From contig JAFEKR010000038.1 in assembly GCA_019022495.1 (NCBI GenBank), forward strand, positions 124,001-188,000: a DNA stretch of 64,000 nucleotides. Direction: 5' to 3'. Made by a program: the position numbers and the translations under genes. The notes under the pieces are model-generated. The model worked only from the letters and a program-made list of their open reading frames with translations, had not been told where the DNA came from and ran no database searches. Every line of letters begins with the position of its first letter. The stretch's first letter is position 1. This document shows positions 25,289-37,391 of the stretch, piece after piece. Origin of the DNA: Epichloe hybrida. Lineage: Eukaryota; Ascomycota; Sordariomycetes; Hypocreales; Clavicipitaceae.

Positions 25289-26204
25289 AGGTTATAAAAG
25301 TTATTAAAGCTTTTATAATAAGTATAGTATATTATATAAAACTAAGTCCTAGTATTATTTTTTAAAACAAGTTGAACTTATTTTTTATAGCTTATTTAAG
25401 CTATATAGGGTAATTAAAATAATACTATTAGTTATCTATTAATAAATTATAAATATTAGTCTATTATATTCTTTCTTTATGTATTATTATAATAAGATAT
25501 ATAAATTTACTATATTTAACTTCTTAAAGCTTTAGAATTATAAAGCTTAAAGTAATATTTAATTAGTTTAAATAGTAAATAAATAGTTTAAGCTTTTTTA
25601 AAGTTCTTATTATATTAATAATAATATTAAAGTACTAAGTATATATTCTATTAACTTCTATATATTTATTTAGATTTCTAATTTAATTTAATTATATTAG
25701 TTTAGGGTATTTTTTAATTAAATTAATAATAAAAATATAAAATAATTCATAATAATAGTAAATAAAATAATTAGAAGGTTTTTCTTAAAGTTATATTAGT
25801 AAAATAAAGTAATAAGTATAATAATATTATTAAAAAGGTATAATATTATAAATAACCCTAGTTATAGTAAAATCCTTAAAAAAAGGTAAATATTATAAAT
25901 TCTATAACTAATTAAGTAAAATAGGTAATAATAAAAGCTTCTATATAACTAGCTTTCTTTTAATCCTTATAATAACATTATATAATAAAAAGGCCCCCTT
26001 TTTTTTTTACTAATAATACATTGTAGTTTTTGTAGTTAGTGTAGTTAGTAACTACACTAACTACACTACACTACAAGCAAAAAAAAACTACAATACACTA
26101 CACTACAAAATGATTTGTATTTAATATAATACAATATAATAAATACAATACAAATACAAATTTTTCCAAAAAAATACAATAAATACAATACAAACAATAC
26201 TCTG

Positions 26205-29200
26205 AATAGGTGTAATTATTTAATCCTAAAGTTATTAAGAAGTTAAGTAACCTAAAGCATTAAGAGGCTAGTTAGTATAAGGTTAATAAATTTAGTTTCT
26301 ATAAAGCTAAGGGCCATAAGAGTTTATTTCTTTAATTACTAAAGGATATATTCTCTAGTAAGGGTTATAACATACCCTATAGTTAAACATCTTATATCTA
26401 GGTTATTAGCAAGAGAGGTGTTACTAAATCTCTTTACCTAAAGCATTAATTTAGGGTTTAAAGAACCATATTCTCTAAGAATAATTCCTAAATTATTTAC
26501 TCCTATAAGGTATTACTAAAGGTGTTTCTGAAGGTCTATATGTACCTGCTTTAGTGCGAATTTACACTGTAAAGTTAATTAACTATAAATATAATATTAG
26601 GTTATGTAAATACTAAAAGCTAGTTAAAGCTTTCTATGCGTTTTACCTAGTTAAAGAGGTTATAGACTATATTAAGCTCTTTCTAATTAGCTAGAATAAC
26701 AGTCTTTAGAAGCTAAGGAATGTTTAAAGCATTAAGGTTATTAATATTAAATTTCTTTATAATTGTGATGAACTGGCCTTATGGCTACTGCATATAAGCG
26801 TTTAAAGTGAGAATATTATTCTTATAGAAGAAGGAAAGAACTATACTAGGGGTTACATAGCACCTGGATTTATAGTAGCTTATGTGTGGCCTATGCATAG
26901 TTTGCGTATAGCCCTAACCTTATTACATATAGTTCGCGTACTTTTTAGAGACTTTCTATAAACTTTCTAAAGCCTAACTTAACCTAAGCTTATAGCTTAA
27001 GTCTATAATATACCCCCTTACTTATCCTTCCCTTCCCCCTCCTATTCTAAAGTAAGTAAATAATAAATATAAGCCTTTAGTATATACACTTCTAGAAAAG
27101 TGTAAGTAAAGCTACCCCTTATTATATAGGCTATCTAGCGGGCTTACGCCTATACTATATAAGTTATAAAATTTTTTAGCATAGGCTTACCTTACTCTAC
27201 CTCTCTTTACCTTATAAGTCAGTTTACTTTAATTTAACTCTGCCCCTTAAAAACACTAGCCTATTTCTTTCTTACCCTTATTACTAGCTATCTTTACACT
27301 TTATTTAGTATTTTACCTTTACTCTAATCTTATATTCTATCTATTACTTACTAAATTCTAACTTTACCTTAAATAACCCCCTTATTACTAATTACCTATC
27401 CCTTTATTATATAATATATTACCCTTATTTATCTCTAGCTTACTACTATAAATATAATAAAAATTTGTTTTAACTAAAGCCTAACTAATTCCTCTAGAGA
27501 TATAAATATTTTACTTCCCCCTTTGTTATTTCCCTCTGTTTATCCTATTAATCCTATTAATCCTGTTTATCCTTTTTATCCTATTTTGTTTATCCTATTT
27601 ATCCCACCCTATTTATCCTATTTATCCTATTTACCTTATTTTTCCTGTTTTTTCCTGTTTTGCCTGTTTTTTAGACTTACCTAGTCTATCTCTCTTAATA
27701 AGCATAGAAATTACGCTATTATTATACTACTATTTGCTTTATTTAAATTATTTAAGAAAACTAAACCTTTCTTAAGAAAGGGATAAAATTAAATATTAGA
27801 CTATTAATAAGATAAACTCCTTACCTTACTTCCCCTAATAATAAGATATCCTAAAAGCCTTTAAAAATAGCTTTTAAAAGACTAGAAAAAAATAGTTTAC
27901 TAAGGTAACTATAGCTATATTTATTTATACTTATAAGAGACTAGGAAAAGCTTACTTAACTAAACCTAGAGATTACTATATAGCTTAAACTTAATAATTA
28001 GATTATAAGGTTTATTTATACTAGTAAGTATTAAAATTAGTAAGGAGAAAACCTTTAGAAAAACTTTAAAGAAGATTTTAAAGGTTAAATAAAAGATATA
28101 TTTAGGAAAGCTTTTAATAAGCTTATAAGAGAGCTATAAAACTCCTTATAAGATAATAATATTTATATTAGCTAAGGAGTAAGCCTTCCTATCCTAATAG
28201 CCCTTAAATATATACTTTAAGAGATAATAATAACCTTATAGTTAGGAAATAAGTTATAATCTCCTAAATTACCTTATATATAACCCCTATAAGCCACTGC
28301 CCTAAAGACTTTCCTTAATATTTCTTACCCTTAAAAGGAATAATCTCTATATTCTCTATAAAAACCCTTATAATAATTATAATTATATTAGGAGTTTAAC
28401 CCTTAATAGCTTACTCTTTTTTCTTATTTCTTCCCTTTAGATAAATAAATTATAAAGAAAATATTTAAGCTTATAAAAATATATAAGAATAGTAATTACT
28501 ATAGTAAGAAGCTATATAACTTTCTCTTACTAAAACTTATACTCTTTAAGAGTAAGTATAATTAAATTAACCTCCTTAAGTTATATTTTAGTAAAGTATT
28601 TCTTATTATATTAATAGGAGATACTAAATAGTGCTTTCTTAATTACCTTACTAGTAAAAACCTCTTTTATAAAGAGATAATTATAAATATCTATTAATAA
28701 TTTAAAATAGAAAGTAATTAATAGTTTTATTACTATAAGTAAAGTAATATAACCCTTAAAAATATTATTATATAAAACCCTAATAAGAGTAAGCTTAAGT
28801 GCCTTAAGATTTTATTAACTACCTTAAAGAGAGTTTATAAAAGGCTATACCCCTTTAATATAGTAAATATAAAGCTTTATAAGTAAACCTTAAATATAGT
28901 CTTTAGTATTCTTAAATATTAGGTAGTAAAGTATATATATATACTAGGCTTTAAGAACCTTACTAGTAACCTCTATAAATTAATTATAATTATAAAGAGT
29001 AATATAAGAAGTAACTAATACTACTAGTATTAAGATAAAGACTTATTAGAGATAATATTTATAGACTACTAATATAGCTAATAAAATTAAAGAAACTAAG
29101 GAAGAGGAGGTTATTATAGTAACTTTAAATAACCTAAGTAATGCTTTATCTATAGTAAAAGTAGTTACTAGTTATTAAATTATACTAATACTAAATATTA

Positions 29201-29569
29201 GAAAGAGAAAGAGAGGTAGTAAGCTAGTAAAAACTATTATTTACCTCTTATAAAGAAGAAGTTTTAGGTATTCCTTGCTTTATTTAAAGGAAATAATAGT
29301 AATAAGGAAAAGGAAATAAAAGACTAGAAAACATAGCTTAAGGCCTTTACTTAGAACTAAGATAATAGTAATAATAATATTAAGAAAAAGCTATTATTAA
29401 AGGTATAACTTAGCATTATATAATTCTTTTGCGTAGGACTAGAAATAATAAATAATATTAATATCCTTATAATACTTAAGAATTAAGCTTTTTAACATAC
29501 TTTACTTAAGTAAAAGCTATACCTTAAAGAGGCTTCTAATAAAGATAATTTAATCTATTATACCTCTAA
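26205..29569. other. RIP-mutated sequence without readable genes
   Basis: AT-rich sequence between hAT copy A and the recognisable copia pol. It may hold outer-element sequence and the gag region and 5' end of the plus-strand copia element, but no 5' LTR match to 33680-34071 was found. A TTTATCCTA-rich tract lies at 27538-27672. Confidence 0.5.
27538..27672. repeat. Simple repeat rich in TTTATCCTA / TTTTTCCTG
   Basis: Pyrimidine-rich tandem units read TTTATCCTA, TTAATCCTA and TTTTTCCTG on the plus strand. Confidence 0.8.
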
Positions 29570-32500
29570 AGAACGCTATTTTAAAGAGATCTTTAGAGAA
29601 ATTATACTAGATATAGGAGCCTTAGGCTAATTAACTACTAGTCTAGTATAAGCTAAAGCCTTACTAAGATTAATGCTATTATTAATAATTAAACCCTATA
29701 ACCTAGAAGTTATTTACTTTAGTGCTAGATTAGTAATAACACATAGCGTTATCTATATACCTATAAAGCTTAGCTAAATTAACTTCTATATCCTTAATAT
29801 TACTACACCCTTTCTCTTTTCCCTTACTAATATAAATAAAATAAAGGTTAAGATTAATAACCTTACTAATATATTAATTTAAAATAATAAGACTATACCT
29901 ATTATATATAAATAAGGCTACCCTTAGTAGCTTTTAGAGGCAAGAGAAACCACTGCTTCTTACCTATTAAAAGGAGAGATTTATTAACTTTACTAAAGGT
30001 TTAGTTATCCCTTAATTTAATAGCTTATAAAGATTCTTTAATAAGCTAGTTATAATATTAAACATTATATAATTAAGAAGCTAACTAAAGTCTATTACTA
30101 TTATTAGATAAATAGAAAAGCCCCTAGCTAGTTTAAATTCTCCCTTAAAGATAACTATAACTTTAACTATAAGATTATTATTAATATTATATAAATTAAT
30201 AGCTAGCTAGTCCTTTATATTATTAATTTAGTAACCTTATTTTAAGTAGCCTAATTCCTTAACCCTAAGAAGCAAAAAGCTTATAATATCTAGGATATAA
30301 TTAAAGAGTGCTAGATTAATATATATCTAGGCCCTTTAGACTAGATTATTTATAATACTAGTAATAACTTTACTTTAGCTAAATTTAGGCATTATACTTA
30401 CTTAATATTAACTAATATTAATAAGATACTTATTAAAGCCTATAATAGTATTAGAAAGGTTAAAAGATATTATAAACCTCTTTACTAGGCTTATAATATT
30501 ATTATAGTTTTAATTAGTAAAGAAATCACTCCTAAGTAATAACTCTAGATAGCTATTAAAGCTATTAATAACTTAGTAAGCCCTAATAGCCTTATACTAA
30601 CCTTACTAGTCTTTAGAGCTTACCTATAGATAATAAATAAGTTATTACTAAGTGTCTCTATTATTTAATAAGCTAAAGTAATTTAGAAGGTAACTAATAA
30701 AGTTTACTATTACCTAGCTAAGAGGTAAGTCTATAAGGCCCTTAGTGCCTAGAATAGCCCTAATATATTACTAATATATTAGCTACTACTATAGACTAAT
30801 ATATATATATAAAGAGAAAAAGGCAAATAGCATAGCCCTTATAAGCTATTAGCTACTAATAGGGAGACTTATATAATTAAGATACCTTATAGCCTAGCTA
30901 AGTTTTACTTTATAGTAATAAAGCTATACTATAAGGACTTATAGTATATAGGGGCTAATAAGTAAAGCCTTTAGGATATTAGGGAATATAACCTAGACCT
31001 AGAGGTCCTTACTTATAATATAGCCCTTTCTTTCACTATAGCCCCCTTTAATACTATAGTCTTATTATAAGAAAGGGCTAAGGGGGCCTAGGGGAATAAG
31101 TTACCTATAAAGGGTAATAAAGTAAAGGAAAAAAAGAAAGAGATATTAGTAAAGAGAAAGTAAGGGAGGCTAAGGAAAAACCTTATAGTTTAATTCTTTA
31201 TTAATAAGGGTATAAAGAAGCCTATAAAGGCTATTAAGGCTAAAGGTAATCCTATAGAAAGCTATAAAGTTAAAGAACTTATAGTAAACCTTAAGGTAGC
31301 TAAAGCTACCCTTATAGGAAGCTATAAAGCTAGTAGCCCTAAGGAAGTAAAAGTAAAGGTAACTAAGGCCTAGGTTTATAATCCTAAGGAGCTTATTAAA
31401 CCTATAAAGCCCCTTATATTTATTAATAAAGACTAAGAGAAAGTATTAATTAAGGAGATTATAGCTAAAGAAGTACTAAATATAGTATTCCTTATAGTAA
31501 AAGAAAAGGCTAACTAAAACCTTACCCTTTAACTTTACTAAGAGAGAAAGATTATAACCCTAGGGAGCCCCTTTAAATAATCTAATTAAGCTAAGATTAA
31601 TGTATTATAAGCTTATAATATATTTAGATTTATAATATTTAATCTAGTAAAGCATAAAGGCTACTAGATCTTTAATTCTTATATAGTCTAAGAGATTAAA
31701 GATAAAGGCACTAAAATACTATATAAGAAATTACGCCTTATTATATAAGGGCATAATAATAAAGGAAAAGAGGCTATCTTAACCTAATTACTAATAATAT
31801 AGTGATTAAGCTAATGGATTATTATAGCCCTTACTTTATTATTAAAGCGAAAGGGAATTTACCTTTAGCTATAAGACATTATATAAGCTTATATTTAATC
31901 TTAAATAACCCTAAATAGGCTAATTATTATAAAGTTACAAAAGCAAATTACATACCTCTTTTTAAAAGGCATAATAATAGAGGTTATTAAGCCCCTCTAT
32001 AGGATTATAAAGGCTAGAACTTACTAGTAAGCAATATATTTTCGCTACTATAGGGATAATCTTAATATATAATCCCTACTTACTAATTATAGCCCTAAAT
32101 AATAAAAACCTCTTTAGTATTATAAGGATATAAATAGATAACACACTAGGCCTTAGTAATAATAACTTCTTTAAGAAAGAAAAAAGAGAGCTCTAGAAGG
32201 TAAAGTTTATAGCTAAAGAAAAATAATACCTAATAACTAGGAATCCCCTTATCTTTAATAGCTATATCTTAACCTAGAATGCTAATAACTCCCTAACCCT
32301 AACCTAAAAGGGCTAAAGTTAGAAGATTAAGGAAATTAACCTTTAATTACTAATAGCAAGGTAAGATTACGTAAAGCAAAGAGCCTAAGGAAGTTACATT
32401 ATAATAGTCTATTAACTAGAGGTATTATATAACCTATTAATTACTATATAACACTAAGAACCCTCTGCTAATAATATCTTATAACTTAATAAATGCCTTA

Positions 32501-33590
32501 AGTGGTAAATTAAGCATTAGTAGTTTGTTAAGCGGAAAACAACACCCTAAAAGACACGATGCTAGCCCACGGTCGTAGGTAGCGGTAACGTCTGCTCACA
32601 TTAGAAGGGTTAATTAACTTAACAGTAGCAATCATAACAACGGCTAAATTAGTCTCTATAGATAGAGATAATTTAGATTAAATAGTCTGTTAGATTAGAA
32701 GTGACTTTTTAGTTAAGTTAGGGAAATAATCTTATTAATTTATCTTATTAAGGTAAACATAATAGTAGCTATAGTAGCGCTAGGTATTTAAGTTAAAAAT
32801 CTAAAGTTAGGCGTGCATAAAGAACCTCAAAAGAATCTAGCTATAGGTAATCTCTTTATAGATCAAATAGTCCCTTTGCCTAGATAACTAATATTATTAT
32901 CCCTTGTTATGTTATTTATCCCTGCGATCCCCTATATCCCTTGTGCTTGTTATCGCGAATACGCGCGTTTATGGGCGCGCGTATCACGGCACACAGTAGT
33001 AGGGATTATAGTATATCCCCTTAACTCTTAAAGAGGCAAAACTCGTTATATTTATAGACAGGTCCCTTACTAATAATAAAGATCTAAGTTTATAGATTAG
33101 ATATATTATTATAATTAGTAATAAAGTGATAAAGGAAAATAATACCTTTATCTTAAAAGGGGAATATTATTATATATAGCTCTATAAAAAGCAAGCGTGT
33201 AACCTGTAGCATACTTATATCTAAGCTATATAGTATGGTTTAAGGTGCTAATATTACGTATGCAATATCTACGACCCTTTATATAATCATAGACTAATTA
33301 AAGATACCTTAAATCCTAATAATTCTCTATATAGACTCTTTCTTATTATATAAATGCCTTATAAAGCTAGGCATAATAAAAGAGAAGTGGCTAATAATTA
33401 ATATTATAGCCCTTTAGTAGTTATATAAGAGGAGAGAAGTCTATAAAGTTAAATAGATTAATAGCGGCAATAATCTAGTTAATGTAATAACAAAGGCATT
33501 ACTAAATTTAGCCCTCTTAACCTTAATTAATCTAAATAAATTAATAATTTATATAGAAGGTTAGGTTAAGAGACTTATAAGGTTAGGTAA
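29570..33590 (+). pseudogene. Copia-type pol relic (protease, integrase, RT, RNase H), RIP-degenerate
   Basis: Reading through many stops, the plus strand still shows the order of a Ty1/copia polyprotein of filamentous fungi. A protease with ILDIGA lies near 29600, followed by NITTPFLFSL. An integrase segment with a recognisable VNLATLFQ...CWINIYLGPLDWIIYN pattern lies at about 30190-30350, then KVKRYYKPL...AYNIII. RT-like sequence lies at about 31680-32400. RNase H runs in two parts, with FIDRSLTNNKDLS near 33050 and LLYKCLIKLG near 33350, closing about 33590. The RNase H part is split by a solo LTR at 32525-32995. Stops are mostly TAG/TAA where CAG, CAA or TGG are expected, the RIP pattern. 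Confidence 0.75.
32525..32995. repeat. Solo LTR (471 bp) with 5-bp target duplication
   Basis: Begins TTGTTAAGCGGAAAACAAC and ends CACGGCACACA. Flanks GTAGT occur at 32520-32524 and 32996-33000. It retains GC-rich patches (GCGCGCGTATCAC near 32975) and is clearly less mutated than the copia sequence it interrupts. Its ends resemble those of the 500-bp solo LTR at 11396, but the bodies differ. Confidence 0.85.
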
Positions 33591-33679
33591 AGGGGAGGAT
33601 TAATATAATAGGTATATAGGTATAGATTATAATAACTAGGTTAATTAGAATAACCAAAGCCATAATAGCTAATAAGGAC

Positions 33680-34071
33680 TATGAATTCCTATTAAGGGAT
33701 TTACTTATATATACTTTCCTTTAATCTAATTTTTATTACATTTTTAGGCTCCTTTAGCCACAAAGAAAAGAGAGACTACTAGTGTAGCTTCCTTTAGACC
33801 TTTAGATAATAGATAGTCTAACTATAGCTAAAGAGTAAAGCTACTAAAGGGATACACGTAATGTAATTAAATGCATTACAAGCTACCTTACTTTATTAGT
33901 AGTAGCATTACACTATAGCCTTACTTTTCCCCCTTTTTTACTTACTTTCTCTTCTAGCTAGATTTCTCTCCTTCTCCCTCTTCTTTTCTCTCTTAGTTAT
34001 TAGCTATTATTATTAACTTCATTGAATTTAACCTCTTTGCACTAGTGCAACGTTCCTTGGTGTAACCAATA
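33680..34071 (+). repeat. 3' LTR of the plus-strand copia element (392 bp)
   Basis: Starts TATGAATTCC (TGTGAATTCC in the sister copy) and ends GGTGTAACCAATA (ACCAACA inferred before RIP), so its original ends would be TG...CA. It directly follows the end of pol and is the reverse complement of the copies at 12329-12471/22146-22386 and 24054-24296. Confidence 0.75.
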
Positions 34072-35381
34072 ACTTTAATAGTTTATAATACCTAAATAAT
34101 ATTAGGGATTTTTTTAATCTTATAGATTTAGTTCTAAAGGTTTTAGTAGTAGTCTAGCTAAGCTTATATTATAAAGAAATTAGCTCTTAGACTAAGAGAA
34201 CTATTATAGTAGTTTAATAATAGCTAAATTAGCCTTAAACCTATAATTACCTTTAATTAATTATATTATTTTAGTAACTAGTATTATATTAGTTTATCCT
34301 ATATATATTAAATTCTTTTAGACTTATAAGGAAAGGCTTTACTATATAATAAAAGAGAGAATAGTATAATACTTATTAGTCTCTTAAAACTATAAGGTTA
34401 TTTTAGTTAAGTGTTATATAAGTTATATAATATAGACTTATATTTAGATTAAGATCTTCTATTCCTTAAAGTTCTTAGCTCCCTTAAGAGAAATAATAAC
34501 TATAGTCCTTATATACTATACCTTAGTAATATTATTAAGTTTAGTTAAATTAAGTTAAGTAGCTAAAATAGTACTAGAAGTACTTATATTAGCTATAATA
34601 TAGAAAAGAAAGGGTAAGGTTATATATTAGATTTATATACTCCTATTACTATATATATTTAATACTAATTATTATTAATTTTATTTAATAGAAGTTATAG
34701 TAATAGCTCTCTAAGAATTAAATTACTATATAGCTACTAATATATAAAGATATAAAGTTAAGAATATAAGTAGCTTAAAAGGTATTTTTAAATACCCCTA
34801 AATATTTTACTTTAGCCTAGTTAAAGAGTAATACTTTACCTAGAATTTACTATACTTACTTTACTTACTTTACTATATATTACTTTACCTTAAATAGTAA
34901 TAAATCTAGATTATTAGTTTTAAGTGCCTAAGGTAATTTTATAAGGAATATCTTATCCTAGCTTACTATTTACTAAGATTTACTTAGAAGGAATTAACTT
35001 TTTATATATATTATAAAAGATTATATAGTATTAAGTAATATATAAATTTATAGCTTAGAGAAAAATTATTTTACTTATAAATTAGAAAAATAATATATAA
35101 AGGTTATATATTTAATTCCTAGTTATATAAAATTTTTATAGCTTTATATATATAAAGGGAAGCTAAATTATAATTAATTTAATCTTAACTTATATAGTAT
35201 TATTAATTTTAAGTAAGGAAAAGGAATCTTTATATTACCCTATAAGTTAAGTAATTTACTTTAATAAGATATTAGAAAAAGATATATAATTATATATAAG
35301 ACTATAATAGTTAAATAAAAGGAAAAAATAAAAAGAAAGGTAAGGGCGTAATTATAAGCGCTAGGCTTATAACCTATAGAA
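34072..35381. other. RIP-mutated sequence without readable genes
   Basis: AT-rich, many stops in all frames; no protein family was recognised. It may be the 3' internal part of the outer LTR element. Confidence 0.5.
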
Positions 35382-35643
35382 TAATGCAAATAGAGGTAAA
35401 AAGTAATTAGAAAAGAAAATAATAATATAAAATTTCTATCTAGGAATTTATAATCTAGAAAAGAAAAGGAAAGCTTATAAGCTTTAAATCTATAAGTAAT
35501 AAATCTAGGTCTTTAAACAAAGCCTGCGATAAACCGCAATATTAAACGCGATATAGGAAGCTACATTGTTAAACGAAAAGGGGATAACAAGAGTGATGCC
35601 TGATATCTAAGGCTACGATGTGAGGCTGTGAATATCCTTAACA
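35382..35643. repeat. Right LTR of outer retroelement (262 bp)
   Basis: Same length and sequence as 9848-10109, ending CCTTAACA. Here the inner (left) part is mutated (TAATGCAAAT for TGATGCAGAC), and the outer half keeps GCG, CCGC and ACGCG where the left copy has A/T. Confidence 0.85.
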
Positions 35644-35807
35644 ACTAACTTAAAATAAGCTAGCCTATTAAGGTAGAGAATAGATTATGTAATAGTTAAT
35701 CATAATTATATAGGGCGTAGCTAGAGTATAGACTAAAGAAATACAACTATCATTATCCCCATCATTTTGGTACCGTTTCAGCCCCTTTTGCCGGGAGCTG
35801 CACCGCC

Positions 35808-37391
35808 ATGGCTTCGTATGGCCTCCAAGCAACTCGGAGCCTTCTCCTTACGAGCGAGAACATTATCGGCTTGCTCATTGCGATCCTGTTCGCGACGGCA
35901 AAGTACGACAATTGGAATACATGTTCGAATTCCCCCTGGATACGGGTTCTGGCAGCATCATTTACGAAATCGACAAGGAAAATATGCGATTCATCGCTGG
36001 CGGAGCGTGCGCGCTTGATGACGGAGCCGTCAAGGACACAGAAATCGAGCGACTGAGAGCCGACTTTGAGGAGCAAATCAAGATGAGACGAAGGTGGACG
36101 GAAAGTACGGAGACTATAGTTCTGCCCAATGGCTTCTCCAAAAGACGGATTGAAGATGTTGAAAGTGCGGTGGTCAAGGGAGAGACTGAAACTGTGCGCC
36201 AGTATTTGGAGTCATCCCCCGACGCGGAGATCTTCCTGCTGGGAGTAGACCCTTGCGACGCATCAGCAGACGATTTGTCAACCCACGGCGATGACACGGA
36301 AATCGCAGAAATATCTACTCAAACCTCAGGCAAGACGGCGCTACATTTCGCCGCATGCGAGGCTTACCCTGAAATGCTCAAGCTTCTCATTTCCAAGGGG
36401 GCAGATGTTAATGCCGCTGACCGGGATGGGAGAACCCCCCTCATGGAGGCCGCCCTATGGGGACGACTGGAGAACGTCGAGCTATTGTTATCGAACCAGG
36501 CTGACAGCGCTCGGCGTTGTGTCGATCGCAACCAGTGCCGTCGCGCTATTGACTTTGCTAAGCCGACGAGGCGAAATGCACTAGAAAGATGGGTACGCTC
36601 TGGGGGACAACATTGCATATACAAAGAAGACACCTATACCCGAGATCTGGATCGAGAAGATATCGTCCGCATTCTTAGTGACGCAGCGAAACATGCCCCA
36701 AACTCAGCCCGTTCAGCCCCTTTTGGACGCGTTCACGTATAAGCCTTCTCCATGCGGGACGTCCATCTCGCTCGTCACTAATTATAGCGTACCGAGCAAA
36801 TGGAAGACGATCGCACGCATGCTTCGCGCCGGCCAGCTGCCTGAAGTTACTGCGATGAGTGGCTGGTCGCACTCGTCAAACGAACGTATTCAAGTCGCTG
36901 GGAGAGACTGGACGAAAGAGGTCCTTCAACTCTACTGCTTGATGCACCTCGCTCCTGAGGCTCATCGATACGATCAGGGCGTAGTAGGTCAATTCAATGC
37001 CTGCCACGCAGAGAAGCAGCTTATTGCCTATTTCATCCACAGACATCTGTTCCTGCCGTCGAAATTGCAGCTTCCAGAAATCGAGGAGTCAAGACTTCCT
37101 GGAGAGATATATGAACTCATTGAGCCATGGAAGGAAGTCGATCAGCATCAACGACGCGTCCAGGCCGAGAAGGAAAAGGAACACGCCATGAGACTGAAAG
37201 TTCGCGCCCTTGAAGGAGCAGCTCCCCGAATTCCTCCGGATTCGACATTACGAGAGGCCCTGATCTTGGTCAGCAGACCACTGTGTGATGATTGTCGAAG
37301 GTTTGTAGAACAAGTGAACTCGACCATGGACTTGCGCATTGAGGTTCGGCATTCCTGTATTGATGAAAGTTGCCCCGTTTGCCCAAGGTGA
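35808..37391 (+). pseudogene. Ankyrin-repeat protein with C-terminal deaminase-fold domain, two frame breaks
   Basis: Starts at ATG 35808 (MASYGLQATR). The frame shifts near 35894, where ILF is followed in another frame by DGKVRQLEYMFEFPLD, and again near 36690-36720, between the post-ankyrin linker and the C-terminal domain. The middle has ankyrin repeats (KTALHFAACEAYPEMLKLL, GRTPLMEAALWGRLENVELL). The C-terminal domain has GRDWT, then CHAEKQL at about 37002-37022 and SRPLCDDCRRF at about 37275-37307. HAE plus CxxC is the zinc/catalytic signature of the cytidine-deaminase fold. The layout resembles fungal proteins whose C-terminus is related to bacterial single-strand DNA deaminase toxin (SsdA-like) domains. 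Both shifts are single-base and lie at no intron signals, so I treat it as a decaying gene; a sequencing error or recoding cannot be excluded from the sequence alone. Confidence 0.65.

Larger units (their letters stand above)
10456..26204. mobile_element. hAT-like element (copy A), expanded by internal insertions
   Basis: The left terminus is CAGAGTATTGCACTAC at 10456 and the right terminus reads CAAACAATACTCTG to 26204, giving inverted CAGAGTATTG ends typical of hAT transposons. The 8-bp flanks match: AATAGGTG at 10448-10455 and at 26205-26212. Subterminal arrays of short TACAC/TGTAG-type repeats lie at both ends, as in other hAT elements. Other elements account for most of the span. No transposase can be read. 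Confidence 0.75.
9848..35643. mobile_element. RIP-decayed island of nested transposable elements (25.8 kb)
   Basis: The block begins and ends with matching 262-bp direct repeats and is extremely rich in A, T and TpA, with essentially no long ORFs on either strand. Such composition in a filamentous ascomycete is the expected result of repeat-induced point mutation (C to T within repeated DNA). Inside, termini and target-site duplications of at least six insertions can be read, up to five deep. No TSD flanks the outer LTR pair: TGGAG lies on the left and ACTAA on the right. The outer element's coding region was not identified; candidates are the unassigned stretches 10110-10455, 26205-29569 and 34072-35381. 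Confidence 0.85.

Noticed and set aside
10441..35381. CRISPR-like or centromere-like array in the AT-rich region
   Set aside because: Repeats are tandem without spacers and are explained by hAT subterminal repeats, a minisatellite and simple repeats; a eukaryotic TE island is the better reading. A regional centromere cannot be proved from one window.
35808..37391. Idea that the deaminase gene produced the C-to-T changes in the adjacent island
   Set aside because: The mutations follow the repeats and stop at repeat edges, as RIP does, and the deaminase gene has frame breaks; no sequence evidence links the two.
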